NCBI GenBank assembly: GCA_016180135.1
Contig: JACPBV010000008.1
Location: forward strand, 1-64,000
Origin: Candidatus Woesearchaeota archaeon
GTDB lineage: Archaea; Nanobdellota; Nanobdellia; Woesearchaeales; JACPBV01
Length of the DNA stretch: 64,000 nt
Direction: 5' to 3'
The notes under the pieces: generated by a model
The model's input: only the letters and a program-made list of their open reading frames with translations
Told to the model about the DNA's origin: nothing
Databases searched by the model: none
Part shown: in pieces, positions 38,079-47,947 of the stretch
How the letters are laid out: each line of letters begins with the position of its first letter
Position numbering within the stretch: position 1 is the stretch's first letter
Made by a program: the position numbers and the translations under genes

Positions 38079-38250
38079 TAATATACTCCCTCCCGCAAGC
38101 CAGATGGAGAATTGCCTCAGTTGGGCTTCAGCCCGACGATTTTTCCCAGGTTCGTTAATAACCTGAAGGGTTTTAACGTGCCAAAAATCCCCAAAGGATT
38201 TTTTAGCATTTGCGCAAGCAAAAAGCTGTGGCGGATCCAGTCGGGCCCAT
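38064..38250. repeat. short direct repeat of tRNA-Ile 3' end flanking a 155-bp segment
   Basis: ATCCGGTCGGGCCCAT (38064-38079) and ATCCAGTCGGGCCCAT (38235-38250), 15/16 identical. Confidence 0.7.
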
Positions 38251-38446
38251 TGATTAATCCGTGCGGCCTTCTGCTTCCCCGATTATCAGGGATTCAATCT
38301 CCCCCGCATATCTCTTGCCTTTGCAGAAATCCCTGATTTTCCGTCGCAAGCAGTGATAACAGAAATATCTTTTTAACTACCCAAAAGTTTATATAGAAGT
38401 TACGTATTTAAGAATAATAACATTTTTCACGTAAGGAGGGGATTTC

Positions 38447-39517
38447 ATGATGAAGCGATATCTTGCTGTTGGTGTGATTCTGGCATTGGTGCTGTTGGGG
38501 GGGTGCAAGACTATCAGAGAGCTCTATGGCCTTGAATCAGCTCCGGATGCAGAGACAGTTAATCTTGAAGAGATTGTGGTTCAGCCTGAGGAGGATGAAG
38601 AAACGCCTCCGGAAATTCCCCAGGAAATCCTTGATGAAGAGCAGGGTTCAAATGGGCAGGAAGATGAGATACCGGTTCCTGATGCCCCTGCTGAAGAAGT
38701 CATGGAAGCGAAAAAGCCCTCTAAGGTTCTCATCGTCCAGGAAACAGAGGCCGTGAGCCTGCAGCCAAAAGTTTCTGACCCTGATAAAGATACGGTAAAG
38801 CTCTCTTATACCACCCCCTTAGATGAAAGGGGCAGATGGGCAACAACTTATGGGGATCAAGGAGAATACACTGTGACAGTTACCGCATCGGATGGGCAGC
38901 TGACCACCTCCCAGGAAGTTCTCATCATCGTCAATAAAAAAGAAGAAACTCCGACGATAGACAACGCCGCTCCCGCTGAGGGCAGGCTTCAGGCAAATGA
39001 GAATTCCGAGGTAGCATTTTCCATTGAAGCCTCTGACCTCAATAAAGATCCCTTGGCTATCACCTGGTCTTTAGACGGCAATGAAGCGGCGAAGGATTCC
39101 AGCACGTTCACCTATCAGCTTGATTTTGATGCAGCAGGAGACCATGAGATCACCGCAGCTGTCTCCGACGGCAATGCTGAAGCAAGGAAGGAATGGCAGC
39201 TGTCGGTTTCCAATGTCAACAGGAAGCCTGAACTTGAAGCCCTTTCGGACATCACAGCAAAGGAGACAGAAACCATAACGCTAGCGCCTGCAGCTGTTGA
39301 TCCCGACGGGGATTCTCTTGAATTTTCCGTGGACAATGGGAAGCTTGTTCAGGATGAAGACAACACTTTTATCTGGGAGACCACCTATGATGACGCAGGA
39401 GCATATACAGTGACCGTAACAGCATCGGATGGGACAGACAAGGTCAGCAGGTCAATAACAATCACAATCGAGAATGTCAACAGGCCGCCTGTAATCGATG
39501 ATATCGTGCTGGGATAA
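38447..39517 (+). CDS. lipoprotein with cadherin/Ig-like repeats
   Basis: LVLLGGCKT lipobox; repeated DPDKDTVKLSY..., GAYTVTVTASDG. Confidence 0.75.
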   Translation: MMKRYLAVGVILALVLLGGCKTIRELYGLESAPDAETVNLEEIVVQPEEDEETPPEIPQEILDEEQGSNGQEDEIPVPDAPAEEVMEAKKPSKVLIVQETEAVSLQPKVSDPDKDTVKLSYTTPLDERGRWATTYGDQGEYTVTVTASDGQLTTSQEVLIIVNKKEETPTIDNAAPAEGRLQANENSEVAFSIEASDLNKDPLAITWSLDGNEAAKDSSTFTYQLDFDAAGDHEITAAVSDGNAEARKEWQLSVSNVNRKPELEALSDITAKETETITLAPAAVDPDGDSLEFSVDNGKLVQDEDNTFIWETTYDDAGAYTVTVTASDGTDKVSRSITITIENVNRPPVIDDIVLG

Positions 39518-39607
39518 TTAATCATCTCAAGAGGCTGGCTCGGCTAATTATCTCGGAGAAGCAGGCTGCCAGATTAATCCTGGCGCCAGGATTCCATCTT
39601 AGGGGGT

Positions 39608-41521
39608 ATGATGAAGAGGGTTTTTTGCTACGTTTTACTCTTTTTGTTAGCTGCCGCTCCGATGAGAAGCGCAAAGACAATTGAAGTGAATGAGACTCAG
39701 CTTGTCAACTTGGGTGTTCTGGCATCTGACCCTGATCAGGATGCCTTGAATTACACATTCTCAGCCCCGTTCAGTGAGGAAGGCTCCTGGCAGACAGACT
39801 ATGGGGATGCAGGGACCTATAATATCACCATCACCGTCACTGACGGAGAGCTTTCCACGTCTGAAGAAGTCACCCTGGTTGTCCATAAGGTGAACGTTGC
39901 GCCTGAAATTACGGCAGCCCAGCCAGCAGAAGACAGCATCGCAGCCAAAGAGGGTGAGTCTGTTGCCTTCAGGATTGAAGCGGCAGACAAAAATAAGGAT
40001 GCCCTCGAAATAAATTGGGAGAAAGACAATAGTGAAGCTGGGCAGGGGAATGATTTTTCTTATTTTGCGGATTATGGCGAGGCAGGCACCCACACGATCG
40101 GCGCGCTTATCAGCGACGGCGAGGAGAAAATTTTAGCGGAATGGACAGTAAATGTCGAAAAGGTTGATCGCGCTGCGCTGCTTGAGGGTTTCCATGATAT
40201 CACTGTCTTTGAGACTGAAACGGTTTCCCTCAGCCTTCCTGATTTTTCCAGATACGGCCTTGAGTTCGAGATAAGCAAGCCCCTTGAAGACAATCTTTGG
40301 CAGACCACGTATGATGATTCAGGTGAATATGACATCACGGTGACTATTAGGGACAGGGAATTCTCTGCATCCAAGAATATACGGGTGGCGGTCCTGAACA
40401 AAGACAGGGCGCCGTCGCTTTCTGGCGTCCCCAACTATTGGATAAAGGAAACTGATCAGCTGACATTCAATGTTCAGGCAGACGATCCTGACGGCGATCC
40501 CATCACGATAACTGCAGAAGGCATCCCTCCCGGAGCATCCTTTGACGGAGAGGTATTCACCTGGAAGACCAATTTTGACACCATCAGGAAAGACAATCTG
40601 ATAAAAAAGATTGCCGATAAATTCCACCTGCTGTATGTCCCCCATAAGGTTGTCTTTACCGCCTCAAGCGGTGAAAGCTCTGATTCAGAAACATCGATTA
40701 TCTTCGTCAACGATGTGAACAGGGGGCCAGTGCTTGAGCCGATCGGCCCGATTGAGATAGAGGAAGGAGAAAGAATTGTCCTTGGACCTCAGGCTGCCGA
40801 TCCTGACGGCGATGCGATAAGCTTCTCATTCAAAGGATTCATGGATCAGGCAGAAAAGCTCACTGGTTTCGATGATGCCGGGATTTATCAGGTTGAAGTC
40901 ACGGCTTCTGACGGATTCCTTGAAGACACCCAGACAGCAGAGATCACCGTCAGGGAAAAGAACAGGGCCCCTGAATTCCTGCCTATCCTTCCGGCATCAA
41001 TCAGGGAAAATGAAACTGTTGAGATAAAGCTCAAAACTTTTGACCCCGACGGAGATCGGGTTTCAGTTGTTGCAGAAGCGCTTCCGGGAGGGGCATCGCT
41101 GAATTCAAATATCTTTTCCTGGAGGCCGGACTTCACTGCAGTGGATGACGGAAGTGAGGTATTCACAATAAGCCTGGAGGCTGATGATGGAAGCCTTAAA
41201 ACCGGGGGAGAGTTCAACATTACGGTGAGCGATGTCAACAGGGCCCCTCAAATAAAGGCGTTAAAGCCTTCTGCCAGGGCATCAGCTGTTGCCGGCCAGC
41301 CCATTATCTTCCAGGTTGATGCAGATGATCCTGACGGAGACAGGCTTTCCTATGTCTGGAATCTGGGATTGTTTGAGTCCTACAACGCTTCGAACAGGCT
41401 GAAGCGGACATTTACCTCACCCGGCGAAAAAGAAATCTCTGTAACGGTGAGCGACGGAGAGCTCTCTGCCGAGAGGGCATGGCAGATCAGGGTTGTCCCG
41501 CCTGCCCAAAAGAAGAAGTGA
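39608..41521 (+). CDS. secreted multi-Ig/cadherin-like repeat protein
   Basis: Signal peptide; repeated ADPDGDxIxF ... VTASDG ... NRAP units. Confidence 0.8.
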   Translation: MMKRVFCYVLLFLLAAAPMRSAKTIEVNETQLVNLGVLASDPDQDALNYTFSAPFSEEGSWQTDYGDAGTYNITITVTDGELSTSEEVTLVVHKVNVAPEITAAQPAEDSIAAKEGESVAFRIEAADKNKDALEINWEKDNSEAGQGNDFSYFADYGEAGTHTIGALISDGEEKILAEWTVNVEKVDRAALLEGFHDITVFETETVSLSLPDFSRYGLEFEISKPLEDNLWQTTYDDSGEYDITVTIRDREFSASKNIRVAVLNKDRAPSLSGVPNYWIKETDQLTFNVQADDPDGDPITITAEGIPPGASFDGEVFTWKTNFDTIRKDNLIKKIADKFHLLYVPHKVVFTASSGESSDSETSIIFVNDVNRGPVLEPIGPIEIEEGERIVLGPQAADPDGDAISFSFKGFMDQAEKLTGFDDAGIYQVEVTASDGFLEDTQTAEITVREKNRAPEFLPILPASIRENETVEIKLKTFDPDGDRVSVVAEALPGGASLNSNIFSWRPDFTAVDDGSEVFTISLEADDGSLKTGGEFNITVSDVNRAPQIKALKPSARASAVAGQPIIFQVDADDPDGDRLSYVWNLGLFESYNASNRLKRTFTSPGEKEISVTVSDGELSAERAWQIRVVPPAQKKK

Positions 41522-41723
41522 GGTATAGAATCCACCAGGACTATTCCCGCTAGCCTAAGGGCAATTATCAGAATTCTTATTGGGTAGGTATTATCTTCCA
41601 GTTATTTGCTGTTCTTTTGATAATAACTCTAGAAGATACATCTCATAGTGGTCTAGACTGGAATTCACAATCTCCCGATTGAGCTTTTTTTTAACAATAA
41701 TAATTGGGGAGTATCTTCTCAAA

Positions 41724-41928
41724 AGAAAATTTCAACAACATCGGCGAGGCGAGGTCGGGGGTCGCCCTCCTTCCCGAAGGGACAGGAACGCTATCTTACC
41801 CCATCGGAGTGACCGAGCAGGTCAAAATTTCCCAGAGAAACCTCCAAGCGGTAGCGAGCGAGGCACAAAAAATGGGGATATTTTTTTGTGATTTTACCGT
41901 CGAGCCCATTGTTGTTGTTGAAATTTTC
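41724..41928. repeat. composite palindrome E
   Basis: GAAAATTTCAACAACATCGGCGAGGCGAGG ... CCGTCGAGCCCATTGTTGTTGTTGAAATTTTC. Confidence 0.88.
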
Positions 41929-42013
41929 TGCGCACTGCGCGCCAAAAAAGGTGTTTTTTGAATAAGGCTGCTCTAAAACCAGCTTTTATAAACCCCAATT
42001 CTTTTCCAGCCCC

Positions 42014-43567
42014 ATGAACATCCCCATTGAGAATCTTTCTGAGAACCTTGCTTATAACCTTGCCCTTGATACGCTGAAGATAGGCAAGCAGGCATTGATT
42101 TTTGCAGGAACGAAAAATGGGGCTGAGAAGCTGGCTGAGGAGATTGCTGTTAAGATAAAAACTTCTGATGATACCCTGCTGAAGCTTGCGCAGGAAGCTC
42201 TGGAAAGCCTCCCCTCGCCGACAAAACAATGCAGGCGCCTCAATGCATGCCTCAAAAAAGGGATTGCATTTCATCATGCGGGCCTGACAGCAAAACAGCG
42301 TTCGCTTATTGAGGAGAATTTCAAAAAAAGTGCCATAAAGATCATCTGCTGCACGCCGACGCTTGCTATCGGGATAGATCTTCCTGCCTATCGCTCCATA
42401 ATCAAGGATATCCGGCGATACACCCAGCGCGGCATGGCTTTTATCCCTGTCCTTGAGTATCTGCAGATGGCCGGAAGGGCAGGAAGGCCCAGCTATGACA
42501 AAGAAGGCCAGGCAATCATTCTCGCACAGACTGAATCTGAAAAAGAGCAGCTGACAGAACAATATATTTTGGGTGAGCCGGAAAGCATCCAGAGCAAGCT
42601 TGCAGTCGAGCCTGTTCTAAGGACCTATATCCTCAGCCTGATCGCTTCGGGCATCGTCTCGACAAGGAAACAGATTTTTGGATTTTTTGAAAAGACATTC
42701 TGGGCATACCAGTTCAGGGACAGGAAGCAGCTTGAGAGGAAGATTGGGCAGATGCTTAAGCTTCTTGAGGAATGGGGATTTTTGCAGGATACCAAGAAGG
42801 AATTTGCTTCTGCTGATGAGATTGATGAGGCGAGGTTCCTGGCAACACTGCTGGGAAAGCGTGTGTCTGAGCTTTACCTTGACCCCTACACAGCCCAGGG
42901 GTTTATCCTTGCGATGCAAGAAGCTTCTAAGAAACCATTGATAGATTTCTGCTTTCTCCACATGCTCTCAAGCACACTCGAGATAAGGCCTTTATTGAGG
43001 GTAAAAGCAAAAGAATATGATGCCGTCAACGAAATAGTCAACAGGCTTGGCATCAGCCTTTACATCCAGGAGCCGAACCTGTATGATGAAGAGTATGATG
43101 AGTTCCTCAATGCTATCAAGACAGCCCAGTTTTTGAATGCGTGGATTGAGGAAAAAGATGAAGAATACCTGCTTGAATCGTTCAGCATCAGGCCGGGAGA
43201 GATACGCAGCAAGATTGACCTTGCAGACTGGCTCTGCTACTGCGCAATCGAGCTGGGAAAACTTCTTGAGATCAATCCAGTTGTGAAAGAGCTTCTCAAG
43301 CTCCGGATAAGGATACAGGACGGCGTGAAAGAAGAGCTGATTCCTTTGCTGAAGCTCAAGGGAATCGGAAGGGTGAGGGCAAGAAGGCTGTTTAAGAACG
43401 GAATAAAATCCATTGGTGATGTTGCTGCTTCCGATGTGGTAACCTTAGGGCAGATACTCGGAAAGGCCATTGCGCTTGACGTAAAGAAACAGGTCGGTCA
43501 GGATTTGGAGAAAGACAAAGTTCCCGAAAACAAGAGGAAAGGCCAGATAAGCTTGGGGGATTATTAG
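42014..43567 (+). CDS. Hel308-like helicase lacking RecA domain 1 (split or truncated)
   Basis: Begins ENLAYNLALDTLKIGKQALIFAGTKNGAEKLAEEIA (RecA2), AFHHAGLTAKQRSLIEENFKK, ATPTLAIGIDLPA-like, EYLQMAGRAGRP, HhH; no Walker A or DEAH box. Confidence 0.85.
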   Translation: MNIPIENLSENLAYNLALDTLKIGKQALIFAGTKNGAEKLAEEIAVKIKTSDDTLLKLAQEALESLPSPTKQCRRLNACLKKGIAFHHAGLTAKQRSLIEENFKKSAIKIICCTPTLAIGIDLPAYRSIIKDIRRYTQRGMAFIPVLEYLQMAGRAGRPSYDKEGQAIILAQTESEKEQLTEQYILGEPESIQSKLAVEPVLRTYILSLIASGIVSTRKQIFGFFEKTFWAYQFRDRKQLERKIGQMLKLLEEWGFLQDTKKEFASADEIDEARFLATLLGKRVSELYLDPYTAQGFILAMQEASKKPLIDFCFLHMLSSTLEIRPLLRVKAKEYDAVNEIVNRLGISLYIQEPNLYDEEYDEFLNAIKTAQFLNAWIEEKDEEYLLESFSIRPGEIRSKIDLADWLCYCAIELGKLLEINPVVKELLKLRIRIQDGVKEELIPLLKLKGIGRVRARRLFKNGIKSIGDVAASDVVTLGQILGKAIALDVKKQVGQDLEKDKVPENKRKGQISLGDY

Positions 43568-44445
43568 CCAAAAGTAAATGCAGGAACCCAACGCTCAGTT
43601 CCCTTCTCCAATTCATACCTGCTGGTGCTTATAAGTTTTGAAGTGAGGATATCTTCCAGGGGAGGCATAAACCACGGGCTGGCTATGATAGTAATGTTCT
43701 TCCTCTCTCTGTGATGATATATAGAATCCACCATCACATGCCTCAGGTGCCGGTATTTCGCCTGGTTGATTAACACCATAGTCTTAACTACCAAGTTGTC
43801 AGGGACGATGCCTTTAGGTATCGGCACATTTGCTTCAACGATAGCTGTAACAAAATAATCCCTGTTGATCGCCCCCCGAACATAATTCTCTGCAGTCAGG
43901 CGCAATGAGAGATTTTCAAGGTAAGCCTTGAGATTTTGCCAGCTGAAATATTTTGCCATAAATGAAAGCTCATCGTCAGGGTCATATCCGACCTGCACCA
44001 GAGATATGCCGTTTTTCTTTGGGACTTTAGAGCTTCTTATTGCATTTTCCCAGCCTTCGCAAAGGTAGGGATTTCGCAGGTCCACCTTATCTAATCCTTT
44101 GGTAAGCTCTTCATAAAAGGTTGGAGGAACTAAGTCAATCTGCCTGATTTTACCGCTTGAGGCCCTCCCAGCTCCTTTTTTTTCCTGAACGACTGGCCCC
44201 TCAAAGAGGATAAACTGATATGGCGCCAGTAACTCCTTCAATTGGGGATTATACTGATTATCTCCTATTGGAAGAGCTGACACTAATTGCAGAGTTACAT
44301 CTCCAATTCCACTTATTGGAATCTGCCGCCTATACCTTCTTGAGGAAGTCTCAATAGTATTTCCCTTTAACCTGAGAAAATCCTTGGGGAGGTCTGAGAG
44401 GAAAAACTCTGAATTCACCCGTTGGATTAGTTCTTCATCCGACAT
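43564..44445 (-). CDS. hypothetical protein
   Basis: 293-aa ORF from ATG at 44445. Confidence 0.55.
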   Translation of the reverse strand: MSDEELIQRVNSEFFLSDLPKDFLRLKGNTIETSSRRYRRQIPISGIGDVTLQLVSALPIGDNQYNPQLKELLAPYQFILFEGPVVQEKKGAGRASSGKIRQIDLVPPTFYEELTKGLDKVDLRNPYLCEGWENAIRSSKVPKKNGISLVQVGYDPDDELSFMAKYFSWQNLKAYLENLSLRLTAENYVRGAINRDYFVTAIVEANVPIPKGIVPDNLVVKTMVLINQAKYRHLRHVMVDSIYHHRERKNITIIASPWFMPPLEDILTSKLISTSRYELEKGTERWVPAFTFG

Positions 44446-44612
44446 GATATATAGAATATATAATTTATATAAAAACCTTCCCATGTTTAGGTGCAAAAAG
44501 GTATACTCCGCTCTTGGAATAGGAACTGGGCTGGAAAAGGAATGCGCTTGAAAAAAGAACTGGCATCTCAAAATGACAAACCTTTTTTAAGGGAGCCGGA
44601 ATTCACCGGATT

Positions 44613-45377
44613 ATGCCGCTTGCAAAGCTCCAGTCAATGAAGGGCTTCCAGCCGATCGTCTGCCTGACTGCTTATGATTACAACATAGCAAAGCTCCTTG
44701 AAGAAGAGCAGGTTGACATCATCTTAGTCGGCGATTCTCTGGGGATGGTGGTCTTAGGATATGGGTCCACAAAGGAGGTTACTATGGAAGACATGCTCCG
44801 GCATACGGGCGCTGTCCGCCGTGGCGCTCTCACCTCTTTTATCGTCGCTGATATGCCTTTTGGCTCTGACGAAACACCGGAAAAAGCATTGGAAAATGCG
44901 GGAAAGCTGATTGATGGGGGAGCCGATGCAGTCAAGCTCGAGGGAAAGCCCGGCATTGCAGAGCATCTCGCCAGGCATGGGATGCAGGTGATGGGCCATA
45001 CCGGCCTTCTGCCCCAAACGGCGCCAGAATTCAGGGTTCAGGGAAAAGACAAAGCCGGCGCAGATTTGATACTGAAAGAGGCAAAAGATCTGGAAAAGGC
45101 AGGCTGCTTTGCGGTTGTCCTCGAGAGCATCCCGGCTGACCTTGCAGAAAAGATAACCTCGATGCTTAAGATTCCGACGATTGGCATCGGCGCTGGGCCC
45201 TACTGCGATGGCCAGATATTGGTCATCAATGATATGCTGGGGATGTTTGAGGATTTCAGGCCGAAATTTGCCAAGAGATACGCCCAGGTTAATGAGCTTG
45301 TGAAGAAGGCAGTGAAATCCTACATCAAAGAAGTGAAGCAGAAGAGATTCCCCGGGGAAGAATATTCTTTTTCGTAA
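44613..45377 (+). CDS. panB: 3-methyl-2-oxobutanoate hydroxymethyltransferase
   Basis: MLTAYDYNIAKLLEE-like start, ILVGDSLGMVVLGYGSTKEVTMEDMLRHT, GIGAGPYCDGQILVINDMLG. Confidence 0.94.
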   Translation: MPLAKLQSMKGFQPIVCLTAYDYNIAKLLEEEQVDIILVGDSLGMVVLGYGSTKEVTMEDMLRHTGAVRRGALTSFIVADMPFGSDETPEKALENAGKLIDGGADAVKLEGKPGIAEHLARHGMQVMGHTGLLPQTAPEFRVQGKDKAGADLILKEAKDLEKAGCFAVVLESIPADLAEKITSMLKIPTIGIGAGPYCDGQILVINDMLGMFEDFRPKFAKRYAQVNELVKKAVKSYIKEVKQKRFPGEEYSFS

Positions 45378-45379
45378 TA

Positions 45380-45442
45380 ATACTCCCCAATAAACTCCCC
45401 CCAATAAAACCATACCCAATAAACTCCCCCCAATAAGAAAAG
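45380..45442. repeat. CCCAATAAACTCCCC tandem repeat
   Basis: CTCCCCAATAAACTCCCCCCAATAAAACCATACCCAATAAACTCCCCCCAATAA. Confidence 0.8.
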
Positions 45443-45473
45443 TTTTTAAGCAGCAAATTCTAAATGGGTCTTT

Positions 45474-46061
45474 ATGCTCCGCAAAAAATTCTGCTCCATC
45501 TACCTCTTCCGCCACGGCCAGACTTATTTCAACAGGGATAAGCGCTTTACCGGCTGGAAAGATTCCAGGCTGACACCCCTGGGAAAAAGACAGGCGGAGA
45601 AGATTGCCCGGATGCTGAAGGGCAAAAGGGTTGATGCTGCCTTTCAGACAAGGTTATCGAGGTCAAAAGACACCTTAAGGCCGGTTTTGCGGTTCCATCC
45701 GGAATGCAAGGAGGTCATTACCGACGACAGGATGATCGAGAGAAGCTATGGGAAGCTTCAGGGAAAGCACCACTCAACTATTGAAAAGAATCTTGGAAAG
45801 GCAATGCTTCATACTATCAGGAGAAGCTATGGCACTTCACCACCTGGCGGAGAGAGTGTCAAGATGGTCGAGAAGAGGGTTCTTGCATTCCTTAAGGATC
45901 TGCTCAAAAAGATAAAGAAAGAAAAAGTCAATGTGGCCATTTCCGCTCACGGCAACTCAATGAGGCCCTTCAGGAGATATTTTGAGAAGCTCACCATTCC
46001 CGAGATGATGCAGCTGGAGAATCCATGGGATGATTATTTTGAGTATAAGGTAAGAGTATGA
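45474..46061 (+). CDS. histidine phosphatase, cofactor-dependent phosphoglycerate mutase-like
   Basis: YLFRHGQTYFNRDKRFTGWKDSRLTPLGKRQAEKIA; AISAHGNSMRPF. Confidence 0.85.
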   Translation: MLRKKFCSIYLFRHGQTYFNRDKRFTGWKDSRLTPLGKRQAEKIARMLKGKRVDAAFQTRLSRSKDTLRPVLRFHPECKEVITDDRMIERSYGKLQGKHHSTIEKNLGKAMLHTIRRSYGTSPPGGESVKMVEKRVLAFLKDLLKKIKKEKVNVAISAHGNSMRPFRRYFEKLTIPEMMQLENPWDDYFEYKVRV

Positions 46062-46126
46062 GCTTAGAGTGGGAGTTTAGCATTTGCTCTGTAAAGAAAT
46101 TTAGGTCCAGCGAAAAACAATAGAAA

Positions 46127-46561
46127 ATGGCGCCTCAAAAGTTATCTGGCCGGGAAGATGGATCCAGGTTCATGCGAAAGCATAAAGCATTGCCTCCGCA
46201 GCCAATTGAAGACATCGTGGGGCTCTTTGACGAGGCACCAAAACTTCTTCTACAACTTGAACGTTTTCTTAGGTTCAAAAAAAGCTTAGCTGGATTTTGC
46301 GAGAGGGTTATCGGCTACGGCAATCAGGAGTTTTTCTTCTTTAACAACCAGAGAGTTCCCTTTTCTGATGCCAGGAAAAGATTTGAAGTGCTTTGCACCA
46401 TCAACCAGCAGCAGGAAAAGACAATTGGGAGGATATATTCTTTGACCAATTATCTTTTAGGCTCATTGCCGTATGACTCAAAAAATCAAGAAACTTCAAC
46501 TTTATCGTGCAAGAGGGGAGTTTTACCGACGCTGGAAGTTTTAAGGAGCTATGGTAAATAA
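46127..46561 (+). CDS. hypothetical protein
   Basis: 144-aa ORF. Confidence 0.4.
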   Translation: MAPQKLSGREDGSRFMRKHKALPPQPIEDIVGLFDEAPKLLLQLERFLRFKKSLAGFCERVIGYGNQEFFFFNNQRVPFSDARKRFEVLCTINQQQEKTIGRIYSLTNYLLGSLPYDSKNQETSTLSCKRGVLPTLEVLRSYGK

Positions 46562-46600
46562 GTGAGTTTAGATATCATTTGTGCCACCACTTCATTGACA

Positions 46601-47899
46601 TCAACCCGGCCAATAATCCTTTCCAGCCACCCTCGCCTTCTTCCCTAATTCCTGCTCAATCTCCATCAGCCGGTTGTATTTTGCGACCCGCTCGCCCCGT
46701 GTTGGCCCAACCTTGACAAAGCCGGCATTCACCGCAACAGCGAGGTCAATCATGAAAGAATCGTTAGTCTCTCCGCCGCCGCGATGCGAAACGATCGTCA
46801 GGAATCTGTTTTTGCGCGCTAGCATGCATGTCTGGATTGTCTCTGTCAGCGTTCCGGCCTGGTTCAATTTTATCAGGATGGCATTTGCTGCCTCCGTTTC
46901 AATGGCTTTCTTCAGCCTTACCTCATTGGTAACAAGCAGATCATCACCGACAATGGCAACATCCCTTCCAAGCTTTTGCGTTATCGCTTTCCAGTCTTCC
47001 CATTTGTCCTCATGCAGGGGATCCTCAATAGTTATCAGGCCCCTGATTTTATTCACCCATGTTGTAAAGTAGAAAATCATCTGCTCGGGCGCCAGATACC
47101 TGTTTTCTGATTTCAGGAAATATTTTCCGTTCCGGTAAAGCTCTGAGCATGCGCCGTCAAATGACAGGCCGATATCTTTTCCGACGGTGTAGCCTGCTGC
47201 CGCAACCGCCTCAGCAATAAGCCTGAACGGCTCTTCGTTTGTCTTTATCCCTGCAGGTGCAAAAGCGCCTTCATTCCCGACGTTGGTATTGAGTCCATTT
47301 TTTGCCAAGATACCCTTCAGAGCATGATACACTTCGATGCCCGCCCTTATCTCCTCCCTTGCAGAATTGCCCATAAGCGGAGAGATGAGATATTCCTGAA
47401 AATCAGTTGAATTGTCTGCGTGCTTTCCCCCTTCAATCACCACCATCATCGGATTTGGCAAAACAAATTCTTTCAGCTTTATCTTATAGCATTTCCTGAT
47501 ATAGTGATGCAGGGGGATGTTCCAGTCAAGGGCAGAAGCCCTTGCAACTGCCAATGAAACTCCAAGGATTGCATTGCCGCCGAGCCTGCTTTTAGCTGGA
47601 GTTCCATCAAGGCTTATCATAAGCTCGTCAATTTCCGCCTGATGCGATGCCTCCTTGCCCGCTAATTTTGGAGAGATTATCCTGTTGACATTGTGGCAGG
47701 CTTTCAGCATCCCTTTGCCTTTGAATCTTTTTGCATCGTTGTCAAACAAAGTAACTGCTTCATGCGTCCCGGCAGAAACGCCATAAGGGACAGAAGCTAT
47801 CCCAACAATCCCGCTCTCCAGGATAACTTTAACCTCTAGCGTCGGAAGCCCGGAAGAGCTCAGAATTTCCCTTGCAGAGATAGAGCGGATTTTGGACAT
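46601..47899 (-). CDS. eno: enolase (divergent)
   Basis: GGNAILGVSLAVARA, NVGNEGAFAP, ITIEDPLHE, IVGDDLLVTN, SHRGGGETND. Confidence 0.9.
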   Translation of the reverse strand: MSKIRSISAREILSSSGLPTLEVKVILESGIVGIASVPYGVSAGTHEAVTLFDNDAKRFKGKGMLKACHNVNRIISPKLAGKEASHQAEIDELMISLDGTPAKSRLGGNAILGVSLAVARASALDWNIPLHHYIRKCYKIKLKEFVLPNPMMVVIEGGKHADNSTDFQEYLISPLMGNSAREEIRAGIEVYHALKGILAKNGLNTNVGNEGAFAPAGIKTNEEPFRLIAEAVAAAGYTVGKDIGLSFDGACSELYRNGKYFLKSENRYLAPEQMIFYFTTWVNKIRGLITIEDPLHEDKWEDWKAITQKLGRDVAIVGDDLLVTNEVRLKKAIETEAANAILIKLNQAGTLTETIQTCMLARKNRFLTIVSHRGGGETNDSFMIDLAVAVNAGFVKVGPTRGERVAKYNRLMEIEQELGKKARVAGKDYWPG

Positions 47900-47947
47900 A
47901 ATAGAACTAATCCCAAGAACCTGCCTATAAATAACTTATGATTTTTA

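Noticed and set aside
27309-41928. Integron attC sites (CAACAAC...GTTGTTG arms with asymmetric bulges)
   Set aside because: Core does not satisfy GTTRRRY/RYYYAAC in these or the other copies, and no integron integrase or cassette array is seen.
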